34,254 nucleotides of DNA from a virus (IMGVR_UViG_3300050015_000089:1-34254); one strand, 5' to 3'; positions 20,589-28,701 are shown, counted from the first letter of the stretch. Notes: generated by a model not told the origin, from the sequence alone. Numbers and translations: made by a program.

Positions 20589-21569
20589 TTAAAATAGATT
20601 ATTATATCCTTGAACATAACCATCAATATACCATGCATGATAATCACTATCTGCTGCTTTGCGATCATCTTTCTGATATACATTACTAACGTTATGGAGC
20701 CTATCATATCTCCCCGCAACAACTCCTTTACTAAAAGATTCGGTTAATTTTTGTTGTTTAATAATATATACAATAGTATCATCCAAAGATTTGTAACCAC
20801 TCATGTCAAAATTATCCATATCAACACCAAACTCTTGTTCAATCATCATTGAGAGATCAAAAATATCCAATGTATCCAAATTTAATTCTGTATATGTCGT
20901 TGTAGGTTTAACTATTACAATCTTTACATCCAGATCACTAATCAAATAATCAATGATCTTATTATAAATATAATCTTTATTACTACCAAGTATCTTTTTC
21001 TTAATATCATCAAACGATAATGATTTAACTTTTTTCAATGGCAGTAAACAATCTTCACATTGATCTAATCCTTTTACCAACCGTTTCCCACATTTACATG
21101 TAAGTGGTTTCTTAGGTACAAGACTTTCTTCTGCCATTTGTTTTGCTTGATGTTGACATATTTCACAGTTACAATTAACATTAGTAATTCCATCAATTAA
21201 ATCACTCATTAATTTACCTACTGTTTTTTCATCCTCTGGAGCAGCATTGCTCCCGTCACAAGAACATTCGTCTGACCCACAATTCTTGCAACAAACGTGA
21301 CTCTTATTCTTCTTTGAAGTAGGTGCCTTTTTAATAGAAGGTTCCAGTTGACCAGTTTTAACAAAATTTTGAAGTAGTGGTATAAGCATTTGAACGTGCT
21401 CTTGTGTAAGATGCATTCGGTCTTTACCTGCTCCTAACCAAATACATTCATCCATTGGACCATCGGGTATCCGACTACTTTTTTGAAGAGAACAGTCCGC
21501 ACCATATTTATCTTTGAATGTAATACATCCAAATCCACGATTAGTTACTTGAAATTTAAATTTTTCCAT
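20589..21569 (-). CDS. Multi-domain zinc protein with acyl-carrier-like domain, 326 aa
   Basis: Four parts are visible. Residues 1-75 match a small domain common in phages and bacteria (RGFGCITFKDKYGADCSLQKSS, IWLGAGKDRMHLTQEHVQML). Residues about 92-180 hold Cys-rich ribbons (CCKNCGSDECSC, CNCEICQH, CKCGKRL, CEDC). Residues about 205-275 follow an acyl-carrier fold with LNLDTLDIFDLSMMIEQEFGV, where the usual D-S-L phosphopantetheine serine is Thr, so the carrier function is probably lost or changed. Residues about 276-326 form a last charged module (RYDRLHNVSNVY, YHAWYIDGYVQGYN). The consensus promoter at 21581-21608 predicts transcription 5 nt before the ATG. Role unknown. Confidence 0.72.
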   Translation of the reverse strand: MEKFKFQVTNRGFGCITFKDKYGADCSLQKSSRIPDGPMDECIWLGAGKDRMHLTQEHVQMLIPLLQNFVKTGQLEPSIKKAPTSKKNKSHVCCKNCGSDECSCDGSNAAPEDEKTVGKLMSDLIDGITNVNCNCEICQHQAKQMAEESLVPKKPLTCKCGKRLVKGLDQCEDCLLPLKKVKSLSFDDIKKKILGSNKDYIYNKIIDYLISDLDVKIVIVKPTTTYTELNLDTLDIFDLSMMIEQEFGVDMDNFDMSGYKSLDDTIVYIIKQQKLTESFSKGVVAGRYDRLHNVSNVYQKDDRKAADSDYHAWYIDGYVQGYNNLF

Positions 21570-21580
21570 ATTTGTAAACC

Positions 21581-21608
21581 ATTATAATGATTTTCTAAAT
21601 TATGTCAA
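21581..21608 (-). promoter_or_regulatory. Perfect-consensus sigma70 promoter
   Basis: TTGACA (21603-21608), 16 bp, TATAAT (21581-21586): both boxes match consensus fully. Predicted start 21574, 5 nt before the ATG at 21569. Confidence 0.88.
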
Positions 21609-21827
21609 TTATTTTTTATCGTCTTGTATAACTGTTATTCCAATAGCACATATTAATGTATTCAACACTGTTAAAAACAAAAAGAAAATTGCAGGCATCC
21701 AACGTTCATCCACTATAGCAATATATGTCATTAACATGGTGATTATTGCTGAAACACCATTTATTGTTATCATAACCAATCTATCCGCCTTGGTCGGATT
21801 AAATAAAAATCTTTTGATAGTATTCAT
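21609..21827 (-). CDS. Small two-helix membrane protein, 72 aa
   Basis: MNTIKRFLFNPTKADRL is a basic N-terminus, followed by two membrane helices (about 17-39, LVMITINGVSAIITMLMTYI, and 44-66). Short acidic/basic end (QDDKK). No known motif. It follows the 52-aa membrane gene by 3 nt, so the two are likely co-translated and may act together in the inner membrane. Confidence 0.7.
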   Translation of the reverse strand: MNTIKRFLFNPTKADRLVMITINGVSAIITMLMTYIAIVDERWMPAIFFLFLTVLNTLICAIGITVIQDDKK

Positions 21828-21830
21828 ATT

Positions 21831-21989
21831 TTACCAGAGTTTAGAAATGAAGTGCCACGCCACATATATAAGTCCGCCGAGACACGTTAAAGAAATAATT
21901 GCACCAATTGCCCATATCATCCCAATTGCAATAAAAGTTCGGGCAACCATCTTTTCAGTGGAACAAGATTTACAAAATTTATCATTCAT
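21831..21989 (-). CDS. Small membrane protein with N-terminal Cys pair, 52 aa
   Basis: The frame begins MNDKFCKSCSTEKMVARTF: a CKSC pair at residues 6-9, as in 'zinc-ribbon plus membrane' proteins, then one long or two short hydrophobic helices (about 18-47, IAIGMIWAIGAIISLTCLGG and LIYVAWHFI). ATG 21989 is only 2 nt from the transcript start predicted by the promoter at 21998-22025. It is too short for many gene callers but has promoter, start and neighbours in its favour. Confidence 0.7.
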   Translation of the reverse strand: MNDKFCKSCSTEKMVARTFIAIGMIWAIGAIISLTCLGGLIYVAWHFISKLW

Positions 21990-21997
21990 ATACGGTA

Positions 21998-22025
21998 ACT
22001 ATACCGCATATGTTAAATTTGTCAA
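21998..22025 (-). promoter_or_regulatory. Sigma70-type promoter inside the end of the upstream gene
   Basis: TTGACA (22020-22025), 16 bp, TATAGT (21998-22003); predicted start 21991. The promoter lies entirely within the 3' end of 21999-22244, whose TAG stop is part of the -10 box. Confidence 0.78.
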
Positions 22026-22244
22026 GCCACCACGACCAAAATAAATGCAGTATGCCTCATGACATCTATGTTCATTAAATTCCCATTCTGCTCCACACCG
22101 TTTACACATAAATCCATAAGGAATACCATCAGCTTTACCTGTAACTAATGATATTCTTTTAAGTATTTTTATATCTGCTTCTTCAAATGGTAATGGAATT
22201 GCTAATTTGGGAACTTCACCAATTTCAATATTTTTAAATATCAT
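21999..22244 (-). CDS. Zinc-ribbon hypothetical protein, 81 aa
   Basis: The C-terminal half has FMCKRCGAEWEFNEHRCHEAYC, a C-x-x-C ... H-x-C-H-x-x-x-x-C zinc-binding cluster at about residues 46-66. The N-terminal half is a mixed beta/alpha region (FEEADIKILKRISLVTGKADG). The start overlaps the end of the lipoprotein gene by 4 nt (ATGA). Function unknown. Confidence 0.7.
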   Translation of the reverse strand: MIFKNIEIGEVPKLAIPLPFEEADIKILKRISLVTGKADGIPYGFMCKRCGAEWEFNEHRCHEAYCIYFGRGGLTNLTYAV

Positions 22245-22450
22245 CGGTGATGGGGATAAAATGGCCGTGGACCATACATAGGACGATATATAGGACGAAA
22301 AACTGGACCATAATATGGATATACCACAATAGGTGGTGGTGCAGGAGAAACATATACTACTGGTGGTGGTGTAGAAGGATAATATGCTACTTCAGTAGCA
22401 CACCCACCAAGTAACATAAGACCTAAAAGTATTGGTAATAATTTTTTCAT
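22241..22450 (-). CDS. Small Pro/Tyr-rich lipoprotein, 69 aa
   Basis: The start MKKLLPILLGLMLLGGCATE is a textbook lipoprotein signal: KK, hydrophobic core and lipobox L-G-G-C with the lipid-bearing cysteine at residue 17. The mature part is short, rich in Pro, Tyr and Val (VVYVSPAPPPIVVYPYYGP) and ends in RPFYPHHR. Phage lipoproteins often block superinfection at the outer membrane receptor or act in lysis; which applies here cannot be read from sequence. It implies a host with Lgt/Lsp lipoprotein processing. It follows the DUF3307-like gene by 5 nt. Confidence 0.8.
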   Translation of the reverse strand: MKKLLPILLGLMLLGGCATEVAYYPSTPPPVVYVSPAPPPIVVYPYYGPVFRPIYRPMYGPRPFYPHHR

Positions 22451-22455
22451 ATATT

Positions 22456-22905
22456 TTATAAATATTTCAAAGCCATATAATTGATAAATAAATGTAATGA
22501 ATTATCGGTGATAATATACAACCATATTGTTATATAATTAAGACGAGCACCATATCCATTATATGTAGTTTCCCATTGTGATTTCATTACATCAGTGGCT
22601 TCATTTTTTATATTATCATAATATCCTGTAATATCACATTTCTCAAAAGGAACATAGGATAACTCAGGATTAAGATGGTTCTTCAACCATATGATACGTT
22701 TAATGATAATTGGCCACCTATCCATGATAAAATGTGTTGCTCCAATTACCAACAGTGCTTTCCAACTTGTTGTAAGTATAAGAAAACATGCTGTATAAAG
22801 CAATACATGTACTAAACAAGGCCAAGTGCGCTTGCTCTTGTTCATCGCACAGTAATCACTTTGTAGCCAATAGTCCCCGAATAAATGAGTTAATAGTTGT
22901 TCCAT
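22456..22905 (-). CDS. DUF3307-like membrane protein, 149 aa
   Basis: The start LLTHLFGDYWLQSDYCAMNK and the following HVLLYTACFLILTTSWKALLVIGATHFIMDRW match the 'H-x-x-G-D-x-x-x-Q-(T/S)-D ... H-x-x-x-Y ... H-F-(L/I)-x-D' pattern of DUF3307 proteins, with conserved His and Asp residues inside membrane helices. A further hydrophobic helix lies near the C-terminus (YITIWLYIITDNSLHLFINY). The function of the family is unknown. It lies 2 nt after 22908-23378. Confidence 0.8.
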   Translation of the reverse strand: MEQLLTHLFGDYWLQSDYCAMNKSKRTWPCLVHVLLYTACFLILTTSWKALLVIGATHFIMDRWPIIIKRIIWLKNHLNPELSYVPFEKCDITGYYDNIKNEATDVMKSQWETTYNGYGARLNYITIWLYIITDNSLHLFINYMALKYL

Positions 22906-22907
22906 AA

Positions 22908-23378
22908 TTAAAAAACATCTCCATTCTCTATTTGTTCATTCCAATGTGCCATAATATCCATTACAGTTTTGGGCAATCCTTCCCGGTCCCAGTAAAACCC
23001 TACTTTAGACCAACCGGGATGGTTGGGGTCTAGGGCATCTGCACAAACTATATTATTTTCAAGGATTTTTAATATATCGGGATCTTTAGAACCAAGGGAT
23101 AATCGTTCTCTACATTCTTTTGCATTAGTATCATCCAACTCAACTCCATAAATAGTTGACAATGCTTGATTATGAGAAATACCATTTTTCATTTTTATTT
23201 CTAGCACCGCAGATAAAAACTGACCGTTGCCACAAGAGTTATCCAAAAACGTTTTTTCAGGGTTAGTGAACAACTCGGGAGGAATTTTGCCCAACATCTC
23301 ATTAACTAGCGGAGTTGGTGTAAACACTTCCCCACGTTGCTTAATGGCTTGTTTAGAATGTTTACGAATGTGACTCAT
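22908..23378 (-). CDS. Truncated N6-adenine methyltransferase-like protein, 156 aa
   Basis: The start has RGEVFTPTPLVNEML (motif X) and FLDNSCGNGQFL (motif I, D46), with VELDDTNAKECRERL as motif II and NIVCADALD as motif III, so the SAM-binding half of an Eco57I-type adenine methyltransferase is intact. The catalytic N-P-P-Y (motif IV) and the target-recognition half are absent: the protein ends shortly after YWDREGLPKTVMD. Its start overlaps the end of the large fusion gene by 17 nt. It may be an accessory SAM-binding subunit, a decoy, or a remnant. Confidence 0.8.
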   Translation of the reverse strand: MSHIRKHSKQAIKQRGEVFTPTPLVNEMLGKIPPELFTNPEKTFLDNSCGNGQFLSAVLEIKMKNGISHNQALSTIYGVELDDTNAKECRERLSLGSKDPDILKILENNIVCADALDPNHPGWSKVGFYWDREGLPKTVMDIMAHWNEQIENGDVF

Positions 23379-26300
23379 TGGGGAGAAAATCCTTCCAGAA
23401 ATCTTTACGAAAAGTTGCTAAAATATCTCTATTTAACTCAGTTTGAGCCACAACACACATTTCCATAATAGTACGAAATTTGGAAGTATTCATAGCAAAA
23501 GCAATTAGAGGAACATTTTCTGGTGTATCTACAATACCCTTAGCAAACTGCGTCATACCATATTCTCCTTTGTTATCTGCCATATATCCAACCGATTTTA
23601 TAACCCCACCAGCAAATATAACTTTCGGAACACCAAAATGTCCTCTATCATTTTTTGATGAATACCATAATGTAGGATTTCCTTGTTTATCTATGTAGTA
23701 CACACATGGATATTTAAATATATCTGTTTTTACATGAGACATCCATTCACCGTTTTTATGGTGATATGCACTATCACTTAGTATTTCGCAGTTTTCTTCA
23801 CCGTTTTTTGCAATTAACTTTTCAATAACATCAAACATGCCATTAGGAATAAACTTCCACTTTTTTAAATCAATATTCCACGTTTTTCCATCTTCACCTT
23901 TAACGGTGGTGGTCTTAGTTGGACTAGTGTTTTGCCATACATACCAATCATATCGGGTTGTGGCACCAAAAGTTTTTAATCCATCATCTGCATTATGTAT
24001 TTCTAAATAATACATTTGTCCATTATTTAAAGTAGCAGTTACTTCTTCCATTCTAACTCCCAATCCCCTCCAACCAGCGGGATGAACTAAACACATATAT
24101 CCATTATCTTTTAGTAATGATTTATTTAAAACAACAAACTTATCCCATAATGTATGACCTCTACTTTTATTTTCATTAGAATTAGCATTATAGGGTGGAT
24201 TTCCAACAATTGTATCAAACTTTTTCATATTCTTGCTAATAAATATAGCAAGTTCGTTGTCATTATTCAAGTTTTTATATTGAATATTTATAAGTCCTGA
24301 TATATGACGAGCAATCACAAGATACACTGGATCATTTTCGATACCCATTATTTGGAGTTGAATATCAGTATCTAGAACTCCCCGTTCTTTTAACATTTGA
24401 TGCACCCATCTTAAAAATGTTCCAGTCTTACAATGAGGATCTAAAAAACACATTCCATTAATATCATTTTTATGAATTTTGGCAATAGATGCCCACTTAC
24501 CCATAATCTCATTCACCAATTTCATGGGGGTGTGGATTTTACCTTCATCAGTATTAGCATAGAAATAACTATTGATGTCATCCTCACCCAAGTCCTTACC
24601 AAAAGTAGTTTCAAGAATGACACTATGAAGGTTAGCAGTCAACTTGTCATCGAGTGGCCATCGTTGAATGCACCCGATAATTTTCTTGGCTTGTTCGTCG
24701 GAAGAGAACCCGAAATGTTCCACAAACAGCATGAATGCTTTTGGGTTGGTCTTGATAGTTTCTAGGATATCACTATACTTTATGTTGTGTTTCTCAATGT
24801 CTCGCAACTCCATTCCCTTCACTGAGCAATAAATAGATGCCATGTTCAAGACACTCTCATAAAGCAATCGGCGAGCAAGGACAACTGCTTGGGTGAAGTG
24901 GTCAGTTGGGGTCTTTTCGTCATCATTACTATCATTGATGGTATTGATTGTCTGAGCATCGCTAAAAGCTGCCGTATTCACAAAATGCTTTAATGTATCA
25001 CGCTGTTGCTTGGTAAGTGACTTCTTAGTAGATGCCCATTTGACGAACTCCATGAAGTCATCCATATCTCCCATACCAAGAACCATATCCCTAATTTCAG
25101 TGCGAGCATACATTGACCTACCCGCCTTAACAAAGGACGAATAATCAGTATCAGAAAAAGATACTTTCTTCTCAACAAGACCAAGTTGGTTCATCTGAAA
25201 TACATCTATGACTTCATATAACCGAGTAGCAGCAATTTTTACGGGAATCCCGGCTCGGGATTGCTCATTGATTTCACTATAGATATAATTATCAATAAGA
25301 GATGAGTTTGGTGTCAGAGATAAATCAAAAATATGACCCTGTAATTTGTCATTTCCATAATAATCTTTACCAGGAGTAAGTACCCGTGACAATTTTTGCT
25401 CTGCTGAGTCCACGGGAAGATCGTCTCTGTAGAATACCGTGGCATCAATTTGAGATACGCTAAAACTTCGCTGGGCCAAGGTCATAGCCAAAAACACTAC
25501 ACCTTTACCATCGATTTTGGACCTATCAATCTCACGATTAGCAAACTTTTCTGCCTTTTTGTTGTTTGTAGCGGGAGTACCTCCTTTGGAAAATGCTCCC
25601 CACTTTTGCCAGTGCCCCATACTGTCTTTCTTTACCTCTCCACAAACAGGTATGAAGTTCCAACAGGCGGATAACTCTGGGTCGTTGTTAAGCACTTCTG
25701 CCAACTCCCGCAAATGCTTCTTTGTCATTCCGCCTCCTGCACTCACCCACGCTATGACAACCCGAATTTCTTTTCCTTTAGTACACTGACGATAATCAAT
25801 CCGACATCCTTTAAGTTTACCAATTCCGAGAAATTGTTTCCATATATTCTGATGAACTGATGCATACTTTAATGGCATTTTGTTAATCTTAGTATAGGAA
25901 AACCCAATACGAAGGTCGTCATCACCCATCTCACGATGTACTTTCTCAATATCTTGGATAATATCCTGCCCCACACTGAGACCATAGAACACGGGGTTTA
26001 CGAGTTTGTCTGCCGTATGATAATTACTAGTTGGAAGACTATCAATAAAATCTATCTCACACTTATTCCTAACAACATCTAGTGTCTTGCGATACTGAGG
26101 TGTAAAAAGATAATGACTTCTGTTTCTGATATGCAAAAGTTCAATATAGCTAATACGAATAGCTAACGCCTTAACCCTGTCGCTCAGTTCCATTTTAAAA
26201 TTGACCTTATCCTCTCCTGTTCCTGAGAAAATATCTATTTTTACGCCGGGCAATGCTTTTTGCAACTGTTTTAACTTGTACTGGCTCTTATCCGTAGCAG

Positions 26301-27165
26301 ACCCAAAATCAACTTCATCCATTTTAATGACAGTCTTGGATGCGACGGCATGTTGTTTAAGATATTCGCAGATTTCAATGTTTTTATCTCGCTCTTTATC
26401 CCCACAAAGAGAAACCGCAATAACCTTTTTGCCGCTTGTCAAATTAGTGGGTAAATTGACAATTTCAACCGAGGAGTCTGTGGCATCGTACATTTCAATG
26501 TCTGCAAACTCTGCCCAAGATTCAAGTTCGGTTACGAATGATGTCACAGGACTTAAATTGTACTGAACAAGGACAAGTAAAGTATCATCGCTCTCAAGGA
26601 ATTCAGACAACTCTCTAAGGGTTTTACCAAACCGAGGACATGAGAACTCAGCAATGATATCCTCACCAACAAGCGTTCGACGAGTATCAGCACGCCTTGC
26701 CTTGTTCCATGCTTGCCACAAATAAGGAATAAAAGACGGCTTCTTAGAGATAATAGCTTTCTTACATACTTGCCATTTCCATTTATTATTGATAGCAATA
26801 TTAATACAGTTATCAATCTCTTTCCAGTCTAAATTAATAAACACTTCGCTGTTAGTATGCTTGCCTTTAGCGTTCCCTTTATCTGGGTTCTTATATCCTT
26901 TGAGGCGAAGCATTTTGTGAATAAATTCATCAGGTTCGACATTTTTACCACCAATAGTTTCCACCAAAAACGTATTTGTCTTTGTTAATCGGAATAAAGT
27001 AGAATCAAATTTAATATCTCGCTTATGAATAGAAGACAAATCAAGGTCGGGTCTATGACCAAGCATGTCATTAAATCTCTTAGTTAAGTCTAATGTAACA
27101 CCTACTTTAATTCTCGATTTTTCTGTGGGTAACGGATGCTCTGGACAACCATATATTGTAATCAT
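23362..27165 (-). CDS. GIY-YIG / SF2 helicase / N6-adenine methyltransferase fusion, 1267 aa
   Basis: Three activities are readable in one chain. Residues 1-125 resemble a T5orf172/GIY-YIG nuclease: MITIYG, RIKVGVTLDLTKRF (18-31, R30), PDEFIHKML (E80, H83) and NSEVFINLDWKEI (105-117). Residues about 170-660 form an SF2 helicase/translocase: CPRFGKT (176-182), MDEVDFG (282-288), FSGTGE (313-318), and a motif-VI-like QKLSRVLTPGKDY. The C-terminal part is an adenine methyltransferase: motif X KIHTPMKLVNEIM, motif I FLDPHCKTGTFL (D909) and motif IV NPPY (989-992), then a recognition-like region. The layout parallels single-chain Type ISP or Type IIG restriction-modification enzymes but with a GIY-YIG-like nuclease. 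It has its own promoter at 27203-27230. Confidence 0.85.
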   Translation of the reverse strand: MITIYGCPEHPLPTEKSRIKVGVTLDLTKRFNDMLGHRPDLDLSSIHKRDIKFDSTLFRLTKTNTFLVETIGGKNVEPDEFIHKMLRLKGYKNPDKGNAKGKHTNSEVFINLDWKEIDNCINIAINNKWKWQVCKKAIISKKPSFIPYLWQAWNKARRADTRRTLVGEDIIAEFSCPRFGKTLRELSEFLESDDTLLVLVQYNLSPVTSFVTELESWAEFADIEMYDATDSSVEIVNLPTNLTSGKKVIAVSLCGDKERDKNIEICEYLKQHAVASKTVIKMDEVDFGSATDKSQYKLKQLQKALPGVKIDIFSGTGEDKVNFKMELSDRVKALAIRISYIELLHIRNRSHYLFTPQYRKTLDVVRNKCEIDFIDSLPTSNYHTADKLVNPVFYGLSVGQDIIQDIEKVHREMGDDDLRIGFSYTKINKMPLKYASVHQNIWKQFLGIGKLKGCRIDYRQCTKGKEIRVVIAWVSAGGGMTKKHLRELAEVLNNDPELSACWNFIPVCGEVKKDSMGHWQKWGAFSKGGTPATNNKKAEKFANREIDRSKIDGKGVVFLAMTLAQRSFSVSQIDATVFYRDDLPVDSAEQKLSRVLTPGKDYYGNDKLQGHIFDLSLTPNSSLIDNYIYSEINEQSRAGIPVKIAATRLYEVIDVFQMNQLGLVEKKVSFSDTDYSSFVKAGRSMYARTEIRDMVLGMGDMDDFMEFVKWASTKKSLTKQQRDTLKHFVNTAAFSDAQTINTINDSNDDEKTPTDHFTQAVVLARRLLYESVLNMASIYCSVKGMELRDIEKHNIKYSDILETIKTNPKAFMLFVEHFGFSSDEQAKKIIGCIQRWPLDDKLTANLHSVILETTFGKDLGEDDINSYFYANTDEGKIHTPMKLVNEIMGKWASIAKIHKNDINGMCFLDPHCKTGTFLRWVHQMLKERGVLDTDIQLQIMGIENDPVYLVIARHISGLINIQYKNLNNDNELAIFISKNMKKFDTIVGNPPYNANSNENKSRGHTLWDKFVVLNKSLLKDNGYMCLVHPAGWRGLGVRMEEVTATLNNGQMYYLEIHNADDGLKTFGATTRYDWYVWQNTSPTKTTTVKGEDGKTWNIDLKKWKFIPNGMFDVIEKLIAKNGEENCEILSDSAYHHKNGEWMSHVKTDIFKYPCVYYIDKQGNPTLWYSSKNDRGHFGVPKVIFAGGVIKSVGYMADNKGEYGMTQFAKGIVDTPENVPLIAFAMNTSKFRTIMEMCVVAQTELNRDILATFRKDFWKDFLPNESHS

Positions 27166-27202
27166 ATTTAATGTAATTATGTAAATTTTTAACTATGACT
27201 CA

Positions 27203-27230
27203 ACTATACCGGCATTTTATAATATGTCAA
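27203..27230 (-). promoter_or_regulatory. Sigma70-type promoter for the large fusion gene
   Basis: TTGACA (27225-27230), 16 bp, TATAGT (27203-27208). Predicted start 27196 gives a 31-nt AT-rich leader. The TGA stop of 27227-27790 is within the -35 box. Confidence 0.8.
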
Positions 27231-27790
27231 GTGTTGGAGATAGTTATTTTACATTGAGTATTTTCAACAACTTCACCATCACATTCAAAAGTGCCTTTAA
27301 GAAACATATCATTATATCCTTTAAAAGACATAGACTCTATATTACGATATAATCCTACCCCATGCAATGTCAATCTATTCATATCATCACAAACCCAAGT
27401 ATCAACAAAAGTTTGTTTATATACTTTCTTTGGTCCAGTGAAAAATTGTGTGATACAAGAACGTTTGAAATATGTTTCTTTATTAAAGATACCTTTTAAT
27501 TTTGCCATCTGTAAATTATATTCATTTTGTTTATCTTGTTCCTTCAATATCTCGTTTTTAAAATCTAAATACTTAAATGAAGCATATACTGGGTGAGGAA
27601 TAATACCGCTGTTAGTTACTTCAGTAAGATATTCTTTTGGAACAACATAAATAGGAGGAATTAATAATTGTTTAGTAACAAGAATACAATCATATCCTCT
27701 AAGGGTTGGAGACGCCAAATCTTCTGGGTATTGATATACTTGTTCTGTTTTTCCCGTTATTGGGTCATTTAAAATATAAATCTTATACAT
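27227..27790 (-). CDS. Hypothetical protein, about 187 aa
   Basis: Not recognised. ATG 27790 (MYKIYILNDPITGKTEQVYQ) follows the previous stop by 2 nt and is preferred over an overlapping start at 27814. The first half is beta-strand-rich (DCILVTKQLLIPPIYVVP), the middle is a charged helix (FKNEILKEQDKQNEYNLQM), and the end is again beta-rich with two cysteines (FECDGEVVENTQCKITI). No membrane segment. It is in the operon with the zinc protein and the macro-domain gene. Confidence 0.68.
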   Translation of the reverse strand: MYKIYILNDPITGKTEQVYQYPEDLASPTLRGYDCILVTKQLLIPPIYVVPKEYLTEVTNSGIIPHPVYASFKYLDFKNEILKEQDKQNEYNLQMAKLKGIFNKETYFKRSCITQFFTGPKKVYKQTFVDTWVCDDMNRLTLHGVGLYRNIESMSFKGYNDMFLKGTFECDGEVVENTQCKITISNT

Positions 27791-27792
27791 AA

Positions 27793-28230
27793 TTATTCTT
27801 TTGGACCATACCACGTTTTACTACATATTGGACAATGATATTCTGGTGTATATCCATCGTTATGTGGATCATAATTTCCAGTACTCCCATGGTATTTAAC
27901 ATTTACATTTGGATGTAAACATTCATTTTGAAGTTTTTCTATTTTTTTAGTATCTTTTAATATTCGTTTCTTAATCTTTTCTATTTCCGCAGAAATATCT
28001 TTAGGAATATTAATCAATATTTTTGGTTGTTCTTTTTCAACATTAAGAATTTGACAAACTTTATCATTAAGTTGTTTAAATGAGATTGGAGATTTCCCCC
28101 AATTAGGATCTCCACCACAACCACATTTACATTTTGTGCCGCCGTAAGTACCAGGTCTGCTAGGCTTCCCTAACTCACAGTCTTTATGCCTATTCTGTTC
28201 ACATGCTCTACAAAAATATAAATACACCAT
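27793..28230 (-). CDS. Double zinc-binding protein with central coiled coil, 145 aa
   Basis: An N-terminal cluster (CRACEQNRHKDCELG, then KCKCGCGGDPNWG) and a C-terminal cluster (CLHPNVNVKYHG, YHCPICSKTWYG) each supply four or more Cys/His ligands. Between them lies a charged helix of about 45 residues (PKDISAEIEKIKKRILKDTK) likely to form a coiled coil. The layout suggests a dimeric DNA-, RNA- or protein-binding protein. It starts 2 nt before the macro-domain stop, in the same operon. Confidence 0.72.
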   Translation of the reverse strand: MVYLYFCRACEQNRHKDCELGKPSRPGTYGGTKCKCGCGGDPNWGKSPISFKQLNDKVCQILNVEKEQPKILINIPKDISAEIEKIKKRILKDTKKIEKLQNECLHPNVNVKYHGSTGNYDPHNDGYTPEYHCPICSKTWYGPKE

Positions 28231-28232
28231 AA

Positions 28233-28694
28233 TTATCCTTCATAATTACATATGTATAAATCAATACCCGAATCAGTATCAAACACTACATCTATAATTG
28301 ATTTAATAATTAACCAATTTCCTCCTCCTAAACAAGATCCCATATTTTTTGGAAGACCAAGACGCATAACATTTCCTTGAATAGCGTGCTGGGCAATACC
28401 TACAAGACCCGTATAAACCGCTTCATAATTCGTCTGTCTCCTATCCACACCATATCCATATTGACCGTATAGATTATACCCCTGTTTACCATCGTGACAT
28501 TTTACAGTAGAGAAACTACCAAGTTTGGAAATATCTCCTGCTCGTCCATAATTAATATCTGCCTCATACAATTCAGGATATTTCCTCTTAATCTGAGCAG
28601 CTATTCCACCACCGAAACAGCACATACAATTTGCTTGATGAATTATCCCATCTAAAGGATATTCTAAAAGATTTGCGTTTATTTCATATATCAT
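28233..28694 (-). CDS. Macro-domain protein (ADP-ribose binding/hydrolase), 153 aa
   Basis: The macro-fold signature is complete: IIHQANCMCCFGGGIAAQI (about 18-36, the adenine/ribose-binding N-A/C-N and G-G-G-I-A loop), YPELYEAD, and the phosphate-binding GLPKNMGSCLGGGNW near the C-terminus, closest to TARG1/ALC1-type macro domains that remove or bind ADP-ribose. It could clear ADP-ribose marks or ADP-ribose phosphates. ATG 28694 (MIYEI) is chosen because the promoter at 28702-28729 predicts transcription from 28695; an in-frame ATG at 28700 lies upstream of that point. Confidence 0.88.
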   Translation of the reverse strand: MIYEINANLLEYPLDGIIHQANCMCCFGGGIAAQIKRKYPELYEADINYGRAGDISKLGSFSTVKCHDGKQGYNLYGQYGYGVDRRQTNYEAVYTGLVGIAQHAIQGNVMRLGLPKNMGSCLGGGNWLIIKSIIDVVFDTDSGIDLYICNYEG

Positions 28695-28701
28695 GTCCAT
28701 A

